From an uncultured Lachnospiraceae bacterium (GTDB taxonomy: Bacteria > Bacillota > Clostridia > Lachnospirales > Lachnospiraceae), in assembly GCA_910588775.1 (NCBI GenBank), contig CAJURH010000006.1, positions 1 to 64,000 of the forward strand: a stretch of DNA of 64,000 bases. Direction: 5' to 3'. The notes under the pieces were generated by a model. That model saw nothing but the letters and a program-made list of their open reading frames with translations, was not told the DNA's origin and did not search any database. A program made the translations under genes and the position numbers. Positions 14,333 to 22,763 of this stretch are shown here, one piece after another; the stretch's first letter is position 1, and the number at the start of each line of letters is the position of its first letter.

Positions 14333-14458
14333 AAAGTAACGTGCCATATTGAAAATCCGCAATCGCCATAAAACGAAAAAGCCATAACCATGGCATGAAA
14401 ATACAAAGTTTCCAAAAGCTTTCAGTATTCAATATGGTAAACTACTTTCGCCGATTGC
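14333..14458 (+). ncRNA. Pseudoknotted RNA candidate upstream of the GIY-YIG gene
   Basis: An interrupted long stem is made by AAAGTA/TACTTT (14333-14338, 14443-14448) and CCATATTGAA/TTCAATATGG (14344-14353, 14428-14437), separated by a symmetric 5x5 internal loop. Inside are two hairpins, GCCAT/ATGGC (14381-14385, 14390-14394) and AAAGTTT/AAGCTTT with one wobble (14405-14411, 14416-14422). GCAATCG (14359-14365) in the enclosed region is exactly complementary to CGATTGC (14452-14458) just 3' of the stem, which would form a 7-bp pseudoknot. I do not recognise it as a described class. It may be a cis-regulator or a free-standing small RNA. Confidence 0.5.
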
Positions 14459-14527
14459 TTGACATAAATGACTGGGCTGCCAGGCTGCATCACGGCCGGG
14501 CAACCTGTACATATAAAGTGCGTAAAT

Positions 14528-14779
14528 ATGAATTATACATATATTGTAAAGTGCCGGGACGGCACGTTGTATACTGGATGGACCAACGACCTGCAAAAAA
14601 GGGTGCAGGCTCATAATTGCGGAAAGGGCGCCAAATATACCAAAAGCAGGAGGCCGGTGGAGCTTTTATACTACGAAGGATTTCACACGAAGAGCGAGGC
14701 AATGCGCAGAGAAAATCAGATTAAGAAGCTGCCAGCCAGGGAAAAATGGAAGTTGATTCGGAATACCCTTGACATTTAA
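14528..14779 (+). CDS. GIY-YIG nuclease-like small protein (UPF0213/YhbQ type)
   Basis: Stand-alone GIY-YIG domain protein of 83 aa, the size of the YhbQ/UPF0213 family, which is linked to DNA handling but has no settled function. Conserved elements are YTYIVKCRDGTLYTGWTNDL (the GIY-YIG strands, with YIV and YTG), HNCGKGAKYTKSRRPVELLY, and the catalytic-type Glu in MRRENQIKKL. The start at 14528 (MNYTYIV) is chosen from the family N-terminus; the preceding frame back to 14468 lies in the leader. No strong ribosome binding site precedes it, which may matter if the upstream RNA controls translation. Confidence 0.85.
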   Translation: MNYTYIVKCRDGTLYTGWTNDLQKRVQAHNCGKGAKYTKSRRPVELLYYEGFHTKSEAMRRENQIKKLPAREKWKLIRNTLDI

Positions 14780-14836
14780 GCAAATGAAACGCAAAATAGG
14801 GGTTGTACTTATTTATGCGAAAAAGGGGTTATACAT

Positions 14837-15988
14837 ATGAACAAAAAAGAGATTGCGGAGATACGCAAGCAATTTAAGCCAGAGAATGCGGTAATCAGCA
14901 ACATATGCGGCTGTTATGTGGATGCGGAAAAGGAGAAGAAACTGACGTTTCGGCAGGCGTTTCTGTCTTTATCGGAAGAGGAAGTCTTTAAGTACTGCGA
15001 TATTTTCCGGCGTACGCTGTCGGGGACGTTTGGGAAAAATCTGTGGAATATGGAATTTCCCCTTGAGCAGGAACAGCCGGAAGGGACCCAGGAGTTCCTG
15101 CTTAAACTGCGGGACAGCGCGCTGGCGGAAGATGATCTGCTGGAGGGGTTTTACGATAAAGTGATTGAGAGCTATGTCTATCCGGAGAATTATCTGATTC
15201 TGCTGATAGACGCTACATATGATATTCCAGGCAAGGCATCGGATAATCTGGAGATGTTTGACGCTTCGGACAATGTGTATCACTTTCTTTTGTGCAGCAT
15301 ATGCCCGGTGAATTTATCAAAGGGCGGACTTTGTTACAATCCTGTATCCAATGCCATTGAGGAGCGCGTGCGGGACTGGGTGGTTGAGATCCCAGTGAAA
15401 GGCTTTCTGTTTCCGGCCATGACGGATCGGGATACGGATATTCACAGCGCCGTTTATTTTTCCAAAAAGCCGGAAGAACTGCAAGAAGAGTTCATCGAGA
15501 CCGTGTTAGGCTGTCCGTTACCGATGTCGGCTGCGGGACAGCGGGAGACGTTTAATACATTGTTGGCGGATACATTGGGGGATCAGTGCGGCTATGAAGT
15601 GGTGAAAAACATTCACGAAGAGCTGAACGAAATGTTGGATGAGCATGACCGGATGGAAGAGCTGGAGCCGCTTATGCTGGAAAAACAGGATATTCGCCGT
15701 CTTATGGAGCAAGGGGGAGCGCCAGAGGAATCGCTAGAATGCTTTGAGGAGACTTTCGATGCGGTTTCCGGTGAACAGTCGTCTCTGTTGGCGACCAATA
15801 TTGCCAATCCCAAGAAATTCAGCATTCAGACCCCAGATGTGGTAGTTACGGTGAATCCGGAGCGGGCGGATCTGGTGGAGACCAGGTTAATTGATGGAAA
15901 GCAATGTCTTCTGATTACTGTGGACGACCATATTGAGGTGAATGGAGTGAATGTCCGCACATTGCCCAGGCAGGGCTCAGAGGAATAG
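14837..15988 (+). CDS. DUF4317 family protein
   Basis: A 383-aa soluble protein of a family almost restricted to Lachnospiraceae and related clostridia; its function is not known. The N-terminus MNKKEIAEIRKQFKPENAVI and the GCYVDAEKEKK stretch, then the SKGGLCYNP and FPAMTDRDTDIHSA blocks, are typical of the family. It has no signal peptide or membrane helix. AAAAGGGG precedes the ATG by about 8 bases. It is followed by a promoter and trkA, so it is probably a single-gene unit. Confidence 0.85.
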   Translation: MNKKEIAEIRKQFKPENAVISNICGCYVDAEKEKKLTFRQAFLSLSEEEVFKYCDIFRRTLSGTFGKNLWNMEFPLEQEQPEGTQEFLLKLRDSALAEDDLLEGFYDKVIESYVYPENYLILLIDATYDIPGKASDNLEMFDASDNVYHFLLCSICPVNLSKGGLCYNPVSNAIEERVRDWVVEIPVKGFLFPAMTDRDTDIHSAVYFSKKPEELQEEFIETVLGCPLPMSAAGQRETFNTLLADTLGDQCGYEVVKNIHEELNEMLDEHDRMEELEPLMLEKQDIRRLMEQGGAPEESLECFEETFDAVSGEQSSLLATNIANPKKFSIQTPDVVVTVNPERADLVETRLIDGKQCLLITVDDHIEVNGVNVRTLPRQGSEE

Positions 15989-15993
15989 GGGAG

Positions 15994-16021
15994 TTGCGCA
16001 TTTGTCAGAACGTGATATAAT
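15994..16021 (+). promoter_or_regulatory. Sigma-A promoter of trkA
   Basis: TTGCGC (15994-15999), 16-base spacer, TATAAT (16016-16021), directly after the DUF4317 stop and about 50 bases before the trkA start. Confidence 0.6.
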
Positions 16022-16070
16022 GGTAGGCGAGATTCAAAGAGTATAAAAATACGAGGTGAAAAAAGGGGAT

Positions 16071-17429
16071 ATGCAGATCATTATCGTGGGGTGTGGAAAA
16101 GTCGGCACGGCCTTGGCCGCGAAATTAAGTATGGAAGATCATAACATTACGATTATTGATACGGACAGCAACGTGGTGCAGATGGTGGCCAATACTTATG
16201 ATGTGCGGGGTGTGGTGGGCAATGGCGCCAGTTATAGTGTGTTGGCGGAAGCGGAGCTTGAGTATACGGATTTGATTATTGCGGTGACAGAATCGGATGA
16301 GATGAATCTGCTCTGTTGCGTGATCGCGAAGAAAGCGGGAAAATGCCAGACTATTGCCAGGGTGCGGGACCCCATTTATATTCATGAGAGGTCGTTTATC
16401 AAGAAGGAACTGGGGCTGTCCATGATTATTAACCCGGAATTTGCGGCGGCTATGGAGATTTCACGGCTTTTGTGTTTTCCAAGCGCTATTGAGATTGACA
16501 CATTTGTCAAAGGGCGGGTGGAGATGCTTAGTTTGCGGATTGCCCAGGAATGTGTGCTGGACGGAATGGCGCTGAAGAATATTTCCTCCTCGCTGGGCTG
16601 CGAGGTCTTGATTTGCGCGGTGGAGCGGGACGGGGATGTGTCCATACCTTCTGGAGACTTCATTCTCCATGTGGGGGACACGCTGTCCATGGTAGCGTCC
16701 CATAAGAACGCAGCGAAGTTTTTCCACAAAATCGGGTTGAACACCAACCAGGTGAAAAATACCATGATTATCGGAGGGGGACAGATCTCCGTCTATCTGG
16801 CGACCATTTTGCAGAAAATGGGTATTAAGGTGAAGATTATTGAGTTAAGCGAGAAAAGGTGTGAGCAGTTATGCGATCTGCTGCCCAAGGCGGTGGTCAT
16901 TTGCGGAGATGGAAGTGACGAAGAGATGCTCAGTGAGGAAAGAATTGAGCAGATGGATTCGGTGGTTGCGCTGACGGGTATTGACGAGGAGAATATTATC
17001 TTGTCTCTTTACGCAAAAACCAAGGTGAAAGTGAAGACTGTCACCAAGATTAACCGGATTCAGCTTAATGACGTAATCCGCTCTCTGGATTTGGATAGTG
17101 TGGTGTATCCTAAGCATCTGACGGCGGAAATGATCTTGCAATATGTGCGGGCAACTCAGAACTCCATCGGCAGCAATGTGGAGACGCTGTACAAGCTGGT
17201 GGATGACAATGTGGAGGCGCTGGAGTTCCATATCCAGGAGAATTCCAGGGTGTCTGGCATCAGTCTTCAGGAGATGGATATTCGCCAGGACGTGTTGGTG
17301 GCGTGTATCTGCAGAAATGACCAGGTGATTATTCCTAAGGGACAGGATCGGATACTTCCAGGGGACAGCGTGATTGTGGTCACTACCTGTAATGGGCTGA
17401 CGGATGTGGCGGATATTTTGCGTTCTTAA
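16071..17429 (+). CDS. trkA: TrkA potassium uptake regulatory subunit
   Basis: Peripheral NAD-binding subunit that gates the TrkH potassium channel-like transporter at the membrane. Two tandem RCK units are present: the first begins MQIIIVGCGKVGTALAAKL with a Rossmann glycine motif, the second NTMIIGGGQISVYLATIL near residue 227, each followed by an RCK_C ligand domain. Length 452 aa matches double-RCK TrkA. The ATG at 16071 begins exactly at the first beta strand; a GTG 15 bases upstream, in frame, is an alternative start. The trkH gene follows 120 bp downstream. Confidence 0.94.
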   Translation: MQIIIVGCGKVGTALAAKLSMEDHNITIIDTDSNVVQMVANTYDVRGVVGNGASYSVLAEAELEYTDLIIAVTESDEMNLLCCVIAKKAGKCQTIARVRDPIYIHERSFIKKELGLSMIINPEFAAAMEISRLLCFPSAIEIDTFVKGRVEMLSLRIAQECVLDGMALKNISSSLGCEVLICAVERDGDVSIPSGDFILHVGDTLSMVASHKNAAKFFHKIGLNTNQVKNTMIIGGGQISVYLATILQKMGIKVKIIELSEKRCEQLCDLLPKAVVICGDGSDEEMLSEERIEQMDSVVALTGIDEENIILSLYAKTKVKVKTVTKINRIQLNDVIRSLDLDSVVYPKHLTAEMILQYVRATQNSIGSNVETLYKLVDDNVEALEFHIQENSRVSGISLQEMDIRQDVLVACICRNDQVIIPKGQDRILPGDSVIVVTTCNGLTDVADILRS

Positions 17430-17549
17430 ACCTTTATAAGCTCGCAGGGCGAGGATGCCCGTAAATGAAGGTTGCGCGGGACGTAAATTAAGGAAGTTTT
17501 CACAGAAAATGGAAATCAGAACCATAGGAGAAAGGGTATTTGTGAAATC

Positions 17550-18989
17550 ATGAATTACGCGATGCTTGTTTATATTCTTGGCTCAGTTTTGAAAATTGAG
17601 GGGGTTTTCCTGACTCTCCCCACTGTGATAGCGTTTTTCTATGGAGAGAGAAGTCTGGTGGCTTTTTTGATTACCATGATTTTATGCCTGGCCATCGGCA
17701 TTGGGGCCACATGGAAAAAGCCCGACAATACGGTGTTTTATTCCAAGGAAGGATTCCTGGCGGTGTCGTTAAGCTGGGTGTTCTTAAGTATCTTTGGATG
17801 TATTCCTTTTGTGCTCAGCGGAGACATTCCGTCTTTTACGGATGCGCTGTTTGAGACGATTTCAGGATTTACCACCACTGGGGCCAGTATATTGAGTGAT
17901 GTGGAGGCATTGTCCAAAAGCGGGCTGTTCTGGCGCAGTTTTACCCATTGGCTGGGCGGAATGGGGGTACTGGTGTTTATCCTGGCGGTTCTGCCCATGG
18001 CTGGGGGCAGGCATATGTATTTGATGAAGGCGGAGAGTCCGGGTCCGTCTGTCAGTAAGCTTGTGCCGCGGGTGAAGCAAACTGCGCGTATTCTCTACGC
18101 CATTTATTTCGTTATGACGGTTGCCCAGATTATCCTGTTGCTTCTGGGAGGGATGCCCGTGTTTGATGCGGTGACGCTTTCCATGGGGACGGCGGGAACC
18201 GGAGGATTTGGCGTGCGCAACGACAGCGTAGGGTCTTACACCCCATATATGAGGAACGTAATTACTGTTTTCATGATTCTCTTTGGAATAAATTTTAACA
18301 TTTATTATCTGTTCTTGTGCAAAAAATGGAGACAGGCGCTTCGTTCCGAGGAAGTGCGGATGTATTTTGGAATTATTATTCTGGCCATTGTTATGATTAC
18401 ATATAATGTGCGGAACTTTTTCCCAAATGGCCGGGAAGCGTTTCAGCAGGCGGCGTTTCAGGTGGCGTCCATTATGACCAGCACCGGATATTCCACGGTG
18501 GACTTTGGAAAATGGCCGATTCTGTCTCAGACAATCCTGCTGATGCTGATGTTCGTGGGCGCCTGTGCGGGAAGTACGGGAGGCGGGATTAAGGTGTCCA
18601 GGGTTCTTCTGATGATTAAGAGCGTGAAACGGGAACTTCACATCATCGTGCATCCTAGGGCGCGGATGAAGATTAAGATGGATGACCGGGTGGTGGAGGG
18701 AGATACGCTTCGCTCGGTGAATGTGTTTATTGGATGCTACCTGTTGATTTTTGCCGTATCGCTCTTGTGCATCAGCGTGGATGACTTTGACTTTACGACG
18801 AATTTTACGGCGATTACAGCCACGATTAATAACATCGGGCCTGGATTGGGACAGGTTGGCCCGGCTGGGAATTTCGGAGGGTATTCTGGATTTTCCAAGT
18901 ATGTGATTATGTTCGATATGCTGGTGGGACGGTTGGAGATTTTTCCAATGATGGCGTTGTTCCTGCCGCAGACATGGCGCAGGCGATAA
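17550..18989 (+). CDS. trkH: TrkH potassium transporter membrane subunit
   Basis: Integral membrane pore of the Trk system, driven by membrane potential and gated by TrkA. About ten transmembrane helices surround four P-loops with the selectivity glycines seen in ETISGFTTTGASIL, SMGTAGTGGFGV, SIMTSTGYSTVDFG and TATINNIGPGLG. The C-terminal RLEIFPMMALFLPQTWRRR is a family signature. Length 479 aa is normal. It is preceded by a GAGAAAGGG site and the trkA gene, forming a simple two-gene potassium uptake unit. Confidence 0.95.
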   Translation: MNYAMLVYILGSVLKIEGVFLTLPTVIAFFYGERSLVAFLITMILCLAIGIGATWKKPDNTVFYSKEGFLAVSLSWVFLSIFGCIPFVLSGDIPSFTDALFETISGFTTTGASILSDVEALSKSGLFWRSFTHWLGGMGVLVFILAVLPMAGGRHMYLMKAESPGPSVSKLVPRVKQTARILYAIYFVMTVAQIILLLLGGMPVFDAVTLSMGTAGTGGFGVRNDSVGSYTPYMRNVITVFMILFGINFNIYYLFLCKKWRQALRSEEVRMYFGIIILAIVMITYNVRNFFPNGREAFQQAAFQVASIMTSTGYSTVDFGKWPILSQTILLMLMFVGACAGSTGGGIKVSRVLLMIKSVKRELHIIVHPRARMKIKMDDRVVEGDTLRSVNVFIGCYLLIFAVSLLCISVDDFDFTTNFTAITATINNIGPGLGQVGPAGNFGGYSGFSKYVIMFDMLVGRLEIFPMMALFLPQTWRRR

Positions 18990-19012
18990 TATTTTTATAA
19001 TTTTATAAGAAT

Positions 19013-19066
19013 TAAAAAAATGCGGTATATTTTCGCTCTGGTTGAGTAATCTAAAATATACCGCAT
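19013..19066 (-). terminator. Terminator of the hemolysin III gene
   Basis: A 14-bp perfect inverted repeat (19020-19033 with 19053-19066; arm ATGCGGTATATTTT) is followed on the minus strand by seven T, only 7 bp after the gene stop. It lies between convergent trkH and the hemolysin III gene and may serve both. Confidence 0.85.
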
Positions 19067-19073
19067 AATCATG

Positions 19074-19730
19074 TCAAATGGGCATAGGGCATACGAAGAA
19101 ATACATGACCACAAAGTGGCAGGCGCTGCCCAGCATGACGAAAATGTGAAAGATTTCGTGGGATCCGAAATACTTGTGCCGTTGGTCGAACAGGGGCAGT
19201 TTCAGTCCATAGATGACGCCGCCGATGGTGTAAATGATTCCTCCGGCCAGCAGCCATTTGAATCCGGCGGAGGGCAATGCGTGGATGATGGGAACGAAGG
19301 CAAGCACGCACAGCCATCCCATTCCGATATACAATACGCTGGAAACCCATTTGGGGCAGGTGATCCACAGCGCTTTTAACAGGATGCCCAGAAGCGCCGC
19401 AATCCATACCAGGGCGCATAGGATATAGCCTAGACGGTTGTGCAGGACGATGAGGCAGACAGGCGTATAGCTTCCGGCGATCATCACACAGATCATCATA
19501 TGGTCCATTTTGCGCAGACGGCGGTTGACCTTCTCCGTGGAGTCGATGGAATGATACATGGCGCTTGAAAAATATAGCAAAATCATGGTGAGAATAAAGA
19601 TGGTAAGCGCGAAAATATGAAGTGTGTCCGGCGCTTGGGCGGCTTTTGAAAGCAGTGGTATGGCGCCAATGACTGCCAACAGCATGGCTATGCCGTGGGT
19701 GATTGCGCTTACAGGGTCTTTTAATTTCAT
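19074..19730 (-). CDS. Hemolysin III family membrane protein (PAQR fold)
   Basis: Seven-helix membrane protein of the PAQR/YqfA/YplQ group; proposed roles range from hydrolase of membrane lipids to membrane-fluidity sensing, and haemolysis itself is not established for most members. Conserved metal-site histidines are visible in FSSAMYHSIDS and HEIFHIFVMLGSACHF. The start at 19730 (MKLKDPVSAI) is chosen because GGAGG lies 8 bases upstream; six further codons could be read upstream. Length 218 aa is typical. A single-gene unit with its own terminator. Confidence 0.9.
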   Translation of the reverse strand: MKLKDPVSAITHGIAMLLAVIGAIPLLSKAAQAPDTLHIFALTIFILTMILLYFSSAMYHSIDSTEKVNRRLRKMDHMMICVMIAGSYTPVCLIVLHNRLGYILCALVWIAALLGILLKALWITCPKWVSSVLYIGMGWLCVLAFVPIIHALPSAGFKWLLAGGIIYTIGGVIYGLKLPLFDQRHKYFGSHEIFHIFVMLGSACHFVVMYFFVCPMPI

Positions 19731-19919
19731 AGAAATACCTCCGGTCAATGAAACGATACAATGTAGTTATCAATACTATATACAAAGCTTATAAATACTA
19801 TACCACGTTTTTTTTAAAATTCAAGACCTTTGCTGTATTTTTTTTCTGCTTTTACCAATACTATTTGCACAGGATTATTATACTGAACGCTTTTGGATAG
19901 GCAAAAGGAGGAAAAGAAG

Positions 19920-20465
19920 ATGAAGGCAACGGGAATTGTCCGAAGAATTGACGATCTGGGACGTGTAGTCATTCCGAAAGAAATTCGCAGGACATTGCGC
20001 ATCAAAGAAGGTACGCCTCTTGAGATTTTTACAGACAGAGAGGGAGAGATTATACTGAAAAAATATTCTCCGATTGGAGAGTTGAGCATTTTTGCAAAGG
20101 AATATGCGGAAGCCCTCAGCCAGACCACCGGATGTCTGGCTTGTATTACGGATCACGATCAGGTGGTGTCGGCAGCAGGCCCTGCCCATAAGGAATATAC
20201 GGGGAGGGCCATCAGCCGGGACCTGGAAGAATTGATTAGTAACCGGGGAGTTCATAAGCCTGGTGACGGGAAGGAGAAGTCCATTCCGCTGACGGAAGGT
20301 CAGAGGGATCTGCCCAATTTGCAGGTAATTTGGCCCATTATCTGCGCAGGCGATACCATTGGATCGGTGATATTGGTGGGCGAAGCCGGTCAGGCCATGG
20401 GCGAGGCGGAGCAGAAGCTGGTGCAGACGGCGGCTGGCTTTCTTGGAAGGCAGATGGAACAGTGA
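19920..20465 (+). CDS. spoVT: Stage V sporulation regulator SpoVT
   Basis: AbrB-type DNA-binding regulator of late forespore genes in B. subtilis. An N-terminal swapped-hairpin DNA-binding domain (MKATGIVRRIDDLGRVVIPK) is followed by a GAF-like C-terminal domain (about residues 55-181). AGGAGG lies 9 bases before the ATG at 19920, which defines the start; nine extra upstream codons are in frame but unlikely. Length 181 aa matches SpoVT. It stands alone, divergent from the hemolysin III gene and convergent with the M15 peptidase gene 4 bp away. Confidence 0.93.
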   Translation: MKATGIVRRIDDLGRVVIPKEIRRTLRIKEGTPLEIFTDREGEIILKKYSPIGELSIFAKEYAEALSQTTGCLACITDHDQVVSAAGPAHKEYTGRAISRDLEELISNRGVHKPGDGKEKSIPLTEGQRDLPNLQVIWPIICAGDTIGSVILVGEAGQAMGEAEQKLVQTAAGFLGRQMEQ

Positions 20466-20469
20466 TGCG

Positions 20470-21009
20470 TTACAACTGATAGTATTCGTCCAATGTCAGA
20501 TTTGTCAGTGAGAGATAGAGTGCCAGTGTCTTTGTGACATACCGGATATGCCAGGGTTCCCAGGCGTATCCGGTAATTTTTTCTTTTCCTCTGGGATAGC
20601 GGATGATGAATCCGTACATAGGGCCATAATCTTCCAGGAATTTGTATTCTCTGGTGAGAGCAAAGGCTTCTTCTAATTCGTAATGGACGGCAGGGCAGGA
20701 AACGTCCAGGGCAAGTCCGGTCTGATGTTCGCTGCATCCGGGAGGCGCCACATAGCCGCTGTCGCTTTGTTGGTAAAGTTCGGTCTGTCGTTTATAGGAG
20801 CGGTATCCGGAGATTCCGTGAAGGGACAGGCCGGTGTGACGCGCTCTTTGAAACAATTCTTCCACAGCCTGGGCGGCGCGTGCGCGCAGGAGTCTTTTGG
20901 GGTCGCCAGACGGCGCCAGAAAAGGGATTTCGGGCTCGGTCAGATCGAGAGGGATATAATCTGGAGCAAGGGAATGTTGGCGGTTGACCAGTTGGGTGTA
21001 GGATGACAT
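20470..21009 (-). CDS. M15 family D-alanyl-D-alanine carboxypeptidase (VanY/DdcY type)
   Basis: Zinc peptidase that trims D-Ala residues from peptidoglycan stem peptides. The zinc ligands and catalytic residues are in SEHQTGLALDV (SxHxxGxAxD) and EPWHIRYV, with the ISGYRSYKRQ substrate motif ahead. The product is short (179 aa) and has no signal peptide or membrane anchor, so how it reaches the wall is unclear. The start at 21009 follows GGAGG by 7 bases; that ribosome binding site lies inside an 11-bp inverted repeat (see the separate entry). The pncB gene lies upstream on the same strand. Confidence 0.88.
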   Translation of the reverse strand: MSSYTQLVNRQHSLAPDYIPLDLTEPEIPFLAPSGDPKRLLRARAAQAVEELFQRARHTGLSLHGISGYRSYKRQTELYQQSDSGYVAPPGCSEHQTGLALDVSCPAVHYELEEAFALTREYKFLEDYGPMYGFIIRYPRGKEKITGYAWEPWHIRYVTKTLALYLSLTNLTLDEYYQL

Positions 21010-21013
21010 GGGC

Positions 21014-21065
21014 AAACCTCCTGCAAAGGTGTTCTTCTATTATCCTATGGCCAGGCAGGAGGTTT
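21014..21065 (-). promoter_or_regulatory. Inverted repeat covering the M15 peptidase ribosome binding site
   Basis: AAACCTCCTGC (21014-21024) and GCAGGAGGTTT (21055-21065) are exact reverse complements separated by 30 bases, lying between pncB and the M15 peptidase gene. In the minus-strand transcript the second arm contains the GGAGG used by the peptidase gene, so the hairpin would hide the ribosome binding site. Confidence 0.55.
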
Positions 21066-21077
21066 TATGTTTGTTGG

Positions 21078-22544
21078 TTACTCGTTTTCCCGCTCCGCGG
21101 CGATTTCATCCAGCAGATGTTTTTTGATGTTGTAGAGTTTCTGAGACAAGTCCACGTAAACTTCCTGGGGATTTACCAGACGGCGGGACTCATCCCACAA
21201 GGTATCCAGCTCTTTTTGGCAAATTTCCCGAAGTTCCATAACGCTGGGGGAGGTATAGACGCAGTCGCCCTTTAGGAAGATGGGTGCGAGAAGCTCCCGA
21301 AGCGTGTAGCTTCCGCCGGAAATCCGGGTCCTTTTCCAGGTGTCGATGGGGTCGAAGATAACCATGTCTTTGGACTCGTCGAAAGTTTCGTCGGCCAGAC
21401 AGATTAAGTCCGCTTTGATTTTGCCGTTTTCTTTGTTGTAAATCCGGAAAATGGTTTTATCGCCGGGGTTGGTGACCTTTTCCGTATTTTCGGATAATTT
21501 AATCTTGGGTTTGAAGGCGCCTGTGGCCGGGTCCTGGATGGCGGCTAGTTTGTAGACTCCGCCGAAAGCTGGGTTTCCCTTGGCGGTGATTAGGTTGGTT
21601 CCCACGCCCCAGGAGTTTATTTTCGCGCCCTGGGTTTTCAGGTTGTAAATGAGGTTTTCATCCAGGTCGCTGGAGGCGGAGATAACTGCGTCTGGGAAAC
21701 CGGCGTCGCAGAGCATCTGGTATGCCTGTTTGGACAGGTAGGCCAGGTCGCCGCTGTCCAGCCGGATGCCGTATTTCGTCAGAGGAATTTCTTTGTCGCG
21801 CATTTCCTGGAAAACCCGTATGGCGTTGGGAACGCCGGATTTTAGGGTGTCGTAGGTGTCTACCAGGAGAATGCAGGCGTTGGGGTACATTTGGGCATAC
21901 GTTTTGAAAGCGGTGTATTCGTCGGGGAAGCTCATAATCCAGCTATGGGCGTGGGTGCCCAGAACAGGCACATCAAACATCTGTCCGGCCAGCACATTGG
22001 AAGTCCCTATGCAGCCACCGATAACGGCCGCTCTGGCGCCATAGATGCCTGCGTCTGGCCCCTGCGCTCTTCTTAAGCCGAATTCCATAACGCCATCACC
22101 GTTGGCGGCATATACTACACGAGAAGCTTTTGTGGCGATCAGGCTCTGATGGTTGAGGATATTTAATAGAGCGGTTTCAATGAGCTGGGCCTCCATTACC
22201 GGGGCGATGACTTTTAGCATAGGTTCTCTGGGGAAAATGACGGAGCCTTCCGGTATGGCGTATATATCGCCGCTGAAACGGAAATTTCGCAGGTATTCCA
22301 GAAAATCTTCCTCAAATAAATCCAGAGATTGCAGATATTGGATGTCTTCGTCGGAGAAGGTAAGGTTTTGGATATATTCAATCACTTGTTCTAAGCCCGC
22401 CATAATTGCATAGCTGCCTTTAAACGGGTTGTCCCGGTAGAACACGTCGAAAATAACAGTTTGACTGACAGGGTTTTTGAAATAGCCCTGCATCATGGTC
22501 AGTTCGTATAAATCTGTCAGTAAGGTCAGGTTATTGGCTTTCAT
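21078..22544 (-). CDS. pncB: Nicotinate phosphoribosyltransferase
   Basis: Converts nicotinate and PRPP to nicotinate mononucleotide with ATP, the first step of NAD salvage. Diagnostic blocks are LLTDLYELTMMQGYF at the N-terminus, FGLRRAQGPDAG, LAGQMFDVPVLGTHAHSWIM, IRLDSGDLAYLSKQ and WGVGTNLITA. The start at 22544 (MKANNLTLLTDLYE) is chosen because AAAGGAG lies 6 bases upstream; the frame stays open a further 97 codons into the divergent promoter region. Length 488 aa is typical of the clostridial type. Confidence 0.95.
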   Translation of the reverse strand: MKANNLTLLTDLYELTMMQGYFKNPVSQTVIFDVFYRDNPFKGSYAIMAGLEQVIEYIQNLTFSDEDIQYLQSLDLFEEDFLEYLRNFRFSGDIYAIPEGSVIFPREPMLKVIAPVMEAQLIETALLNILNHQSLIATKASRVVYAANGDGVMEFGLRRAQGPDAGIYGARAAVIGGCIGTSNVLAGQMFDVPVLGTHAHSWIMSFPDEYTAFKTYAQMYPNACILLVDTYDTLKSGVPNAIRVFQEMRDKEIPLTKYGIRLDSGDLAYLSKQAYQMLCDAGFPDAVISASSDLDENLIYNLKTQGAKINSWGVGTNLITAKGNPAFGGVYKLAAIQDPATGAFKPKIKLSENTEKVTNPGDKTIFRIYNKENGKIKADLICLADETFDESKDMVIFDPIDTWKRTRISGGSYTLRELLAPIFLKGDCVYTSPSVMELREICQKELDTLWDESRRLVNPQEVYVDLSQKLYNIKKHLLDEIAAERENE

Positions 22545-22709
22545 AGTATACTCCTTTGATTTGTTGTAGACATGATAACATTCCCTTTTCGTTTCTTCAA
22601 TAGAGATTCCAGAAATTTCTTGTTTTTTTGAGGGAATCGGGTTACAATATTTTATGAAGTGATTGGGTTTTGTGGATGGAGGGGCCTGTGGATTCTTGGG
22701 ACAGAGGAT

Positions 22710-22740
22710 TTGCAGGTTTTCTGCTATATTCTTATATAAT
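22710..22740 (+). promoter_or_regulatory. Promoter of the cation efflux gene
   Basis: TTGCAG (22710-22715) with TATATA/TATAAT at 22733-22740 (17-19-base spacing), about 25 bases before the start codon. The 220-bp region between the divergent pncB and this gene otherwise shows nothing clear. Confidence 0.5.
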
Positions 22741-22763
22741 ATCGATAAAGGAGGTATTTTTTT

